Origin: Flavobacteriaceae bacterium
GTDB lineage: Bacteria; Bacteroidota; Bacteroidia; Flavobacteriales; Flavobacteriaceae
Direction of reading: 5' to 3'
NCBI GenBank assembly: GCA_947472705.1
Contig: CANJDA010000089.1
Span: forward strand, 1 to 8,688
Length of the DNA: 8,688 nt
Under the pieces are notes generated by a model. It had not been told where the DNA came from, made no database searches, and saw only the letters and a program-made list of their open reading frames with translations. The position numbers were made by a program, and so were the translations under genes. This document shows, in pieces, positions 6,313 to 8,688 of this stretch. How positions within the stretch are numbered: the stretch's first letter is position 1; the number at the start of each line of letters is the position of its first letter.

Positions 6313-8160
6313 TTATTCTACGGTTACTGATTTTGCCAAGTTTCTAGGTTGATCTACATTACACCCTCTCATCACTGCAATGTGATACGAAAGTAATTGT
6401 AATGGTATTGTTGTGATTAACGGAGACAAGGCGTCAGAGGTTTCTGGAATTTCTATAACATGGTCGGCTAGTTCTTTTACTTGAACATCTCCTTTGGTTA
6501 CAACGGCAATAATTTTTCCACTTCTGGATTTAATTTCTTGTATGTTACTTACCACTTTATCATAGTGACCTTGTTTAGGGGCAATTACTACTACGGGCAT
6601 TTGCTCATCAATTAAGGCGATAGGGCCATGTTTCATTTCAGCGGCAGGATAGCCTTCAGCGTGTATATAGGAAATCTCTTTTAGTTTAAGTGCTCCTTCT
6701 AAAGCTACCGGGAAATTATATCCTCTGCCTAAATAAAGACAGTTAGGTGCATCTTTAAATTTAGAGGCAATTTCTTTAGCTTTATCATTACACTCTATAG
6801 CTTCTTGTACTTTTTCAGGTATAACTTCTAGCTCTTGTAAATAGCGATGGAAATCAGAATTTGAAAGCGTTCCTTTGGCTTTGGCCAAACGCAATGCAAT
6901 CATGGTTAACACTGTTATTTGTGTTGTAAATGCTTTGGTAGATGCCACTCCAATTTCAGGACCAGCATGAGTATAGGCTCCAGCATGTGTTTCTCTAGAA
7001 ATAGATGAACCAACTACATTACAAACTCCAAATACAAAAGCTCCTTTTTCTTTTGCTAATTTAATAGCTGCTAAAGTATCAGCAGTTTCTCCTGATTGTG
7101 AAATAGCAATTACCACATCGGTAGAATTGATAATTGGATTTCTATATCTGAATTCGGAAGCATATTCAACTTCTACGGGAATTCGAGTAAACTCTTCTAT
7201 TATATATTCTGCAACAAGACCAGCATGCCATGATGTCCCACAGGCTACAATCAGAATTCGCTGAGCATGAAGGAATTTTTCAATATTATCTTCCACTCCA
7301 GCCATTTGAATAATACCGCTATTGGCATGAAGTCTACCGCGGTATGTATCTTTGATTACATTAGGTTGCTCATATATTTCTTTGAGCATAAAATGGTCAT
7401 AGCCTCCTTTTTCGATTTGCTCCAAATTCATTTGAAGTTCCTGAATATAAGGATCTACTATGGAGTCATCTTTAATTTTTCTTATTTTTAAGGGCTTATG
7501 TAATCTAACAATTGCCATTTCTTCGTCTTCCAAATAAATGGCATTAGAAGTATATTCAATAAATGGTGAAGCATCCGAAGCGATGAAAAATTCATCCTCA
7601 CCAACTCCAATTGCTAATGGACTTCCCAAACGGGCTACTACAATTTCATCTGGATTTTCTTTATCGAAAACACAAATCGCATAAGCTCCCACTACTTGAT
7701 TTAATGCCACTTGAACTGCTTTTCCAAGTTTTAATTTTTCTTTTATTTTTACTTCTTCAATAAGGTTTATCAAAACTTCGGTATCAGTATCTGATTTAAA
7801 AGTATAACCACGGTTTAACAATTCTTTCTTTAACGGTTCATAATTTTCTATGATTCCATTATGAATGATTACCAAATTTCCTGAATTCGAAACATGAGGA
7901 TGAGAATTAATATCATTTGGTACACCATGTGTAGCCCAACGCGTATGTCCGATTCCAATAGTTGCGTTTGAATTGGCAATAGATACTGATTTGGCTTCCA
8001 AATCTGATACTTTCCCTTTAGTCTTTGAAATCTGAAGGTCTTTACCATCAAATAGCATAATACCAGCACTATCATAACCTCGGTATTCTAATCTTTTAAG
8101 TCCTTTTATTATAATTGGATAAGCCTCACGGTAACCAATATAGCCAACAATTCCACACAT
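6313..8160 (-). CDS. glmS: Glutamine--fructose-6-phosphate aminotransferase (isomerizing)
   Basis: Cytoplasmic enzyme that converts fructose-6-phosphate and glutamine to glucosamine-6-phosphate and glutamate. This is the first committed step to UDP-GlcNAc for peptidoglycan and lipopolysaccharide. The 615-aa length is normal for the family. The N-terminal class II glutaminase domain (about 2-220) has nucleophile Cys2 in MCGIVGYIG, HTRWATHG (72-79) with Arg74, Asn101-Gly102 and the SDTDTEV segment (123-129). SIS domain 1 (about 290-430) shows ACGTSWHA (306-313), SQSGETADT (354-362) and STKAFTTQ (407-414). SIS domain 2 (about 460-600) shows LKLKEISYIHAEGY with catalytic Glu495, and MKHGP with His511. 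The C-terminal tail KSVTVE carries the conserved Lys610. ATG at 8160 is fixed by the need for Cys2 after initiator Met removal. It lies 11 bp after the DUF4270 gene, which implies one operon. There is no room for a glmS ribozyme leader directly in front. Confidence 0.98.
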   Translation of the reverse strand: MCGIVGYIGYREAYPIIIKGLKRLEYRGYDSAGIMLFDGKDLQISKTKGKVSDLEAKSVSIANSNATIGIGHTRWATHGVPNDINSHPHVSNSGNLVIIHNGIIENYEPLKKELLNRGYTFKSDTDTEVLINLIEEVKIKEKLKLGKAVQVALNQVVGAYAICVFDKENPDEIVVARLGSPLAIGVGEDEFFIASDASPFIEYTSNAIYLEDEEMAIVRLHKPLKIRKIKDDSIVDPYIQELQMNLEQIEKGGYDHFMLKEIYEQPNVIKDTYRGRLHANSGIIQMAGVEDNIEKFLHAQRILIVACGTSWHAGLVAEYIIEEFTRIPVEVEYASEFRYRNPIINSTDVVIAISQSGETADTLAAIKLAKEKGAFVFGVCNVVGSSISRETHAGAYTHAGPEIGVASTKAFTTQITVLTMIALRLAKAKGTLSNSDFHRYLQELEVIPEKVQEAIECNDKAKEIASKFKDAPNCLYLGRGYNFPVALEGALKLKEISYIHAEGYPAAEMKHGPIALIDEQMPVVVIAPKQGHYDKVVSNIQEIKSRSGKIIAVVTKGDVQVKELADHVIEIPETSDALSPLITTIPLQLLSYHIAVMRGCNVDQPRNLAKSVTVE

Positions 8161-8171
8161 AATGTTACTTA

Positions 8172-8688
8172 TTAATTAGGTTTTGTATAATAAATTTCAA
8201 GTTTTAGTTTTTGACTTTGAGGAGCCGATGGTCCAGAGCCATATAGAATTGTTCCCACAGGACTCATAACCGACATACTTGGTGCACTAATCACAGCATC
8301 TGAACCAGGAGTTTGTCTTTTGGAAAAAATAGTTTTATTAATGTCTTCAGTGACAGACAAGCCAAGACGAACATTCGTAGAATCTTTATTAATTAAGTTT
8401 CTAATATGATTCGTAATTCTAATTTTATATTTAGTTCCTTTATTAGAAATTACTCCATCTTCTTTAACTTGTTTTACGAATTTTCCATCCTCATCTAATA
8501 GTAATCCTCCAAAAACATATTTATTATATTTTGGATATTTTGAATTTGTTGTAATATCGGAAGCATAATCTACAAGAATTCTTTTATTATTTAAATCATA
8601 CAAAAAAACACGCCCTGGTTCAATAGTTTTTTGATCACCCATTTTTGTTTTATTGATATAAAATGTAAGATTGGCTTCATTTATTAAC
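8172..8688 (-). CDS. DUF4270 family protein, C-terminal part (5' end outside window)
   Basis: Only the last 171 residues are visible. The frame stays open past the internal ATG at 8642 to the right edge, and the residues before that ATG (LINEANLTFYINKTK) read like family sequence. The real start therefore lies outside the window and the gene is partial. The fragment is rich in beta-strand patterns: EANLTFYI, then EPGRVFLYDLNNKRILVDY, a middle part with KYKIRITNHIRNLI, and the ending QKLKLEIYYTKPN, which is characteristic of DUF4270 C-termini in Flavobacteriaceae. Full-length members are about 500-600 aa and commonly carry a lipoprotein signal, placing them in the envelope. The molecular function is unknown. 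The gene ends 11 bp before glmS, so the two are likely co-transcribed. The family call is from recognition of motifs, not from a search. Confidence 0.82.
   Translation of the reverse strand, partial: LINEANLTFYINKTKMGDQKTIEPGRVFLYDLNNKRILVDYASDITTNSKYPKYNKYVFGGLLLDEDGKFVKQVKEDGVISNKGTKYKIRITNHIRNLINKDSTNVRLGLSVTEDINKTIFSKRQTPGSDAVISAPSMSVMSPVGTILYGSGPSAPQSQKLKLEIYYTKPN

Noticed and set aside
7267..7491. Plus-strand open frame of 74 codons
   Set aside because: Antisense within glmS, low-complexity hydrophobic product, no support for expression.
7869..8075. Minus-strand open frame of 68 codons
   Set aside because: Out-of-frame reading inside the glutaminase domain of glmS, whose correct frame carries all the conserved motifs.
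8161..8171. glmS ribozyme in front of glmS
   Set aside because: Only 11 bp separate glmS from the preceding gene, and the ribozyme is not expected in Bacteroidota.
8172..8642. Complete 156-aa gene starting at the ATG at 8642
   Set aside because: The same frame stays open to the window edge and the preceding residues look like DUF4270 sequence, so this ATG is internal and the gene is partial.

Overview
This is an AT-rich window with five protein-coding genes, all on the minus strand. It has the character of a Flavobacterium-type genome (Bacteroidota, Flavobacteriaceae). The evidence is a start region without Shine-Dalgarno sequences, a Bacteroidota-type -33/-7 promoter in front of atpD, a surface lipoprotein whose mature end begins C-N-S-D-E-E-D, a TonB-dependent receptor with an N-terminal carboxypeptidase-regulatory-like domain, and a DUF4270 protein directly upstream of glmS.

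Layout from the right edge, in the direction of transcription. (1) The C-terminal 171 residues of a DUF4270 protein (8172-8688, cut by the window edge). (2) glmS, complete, 11 bp downstream and so probably co-transcribed, closed by a strong intrinsic terminator at 6264-6292. (3) A 279-bp intergenic region holding that terminator and two short perfect palindromes ahead of the next operon. (4) A 929-aa TonB-dependent outer-membrane receptor. (5) Twenty-nine bp later, a 515-aa SGNH/GDSL-type esterase lipoprotein, closed by a second intrinsic terminator at 1613-1642. (6) A promoter at 1559-1589 and then atpD, the F-type ATP synthase beta subunit, cut by the left edge only a few residues short of its expected end.

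Three transcription units can be inferred: DUF4270-glmS, receptor-SGNH lipoprotein, and atpD onward (presumably atpC beyond the edge). glmS (amino-sugar supply for peptidoglycan and LPS) and atpD (energy) are housekeeping genes. The receptor-SGNH pair is the least understood part: a surface-exposed hydrolase with its own TonB-energised importer suggests cleavage and uptake of an ester- or lipid-linked compound, but the substrate cannot be read from sequence.

Most of the window is conserved core material. I see no transposon, integrase, tRNA, rRNA, CRISPR array or phage gene, and no gene-free stretch longer than 300 bp. I do not find clear evidence of a wholly new system; the receptor-hydrolase pair and its palindrome-bearing leader are the best leads.
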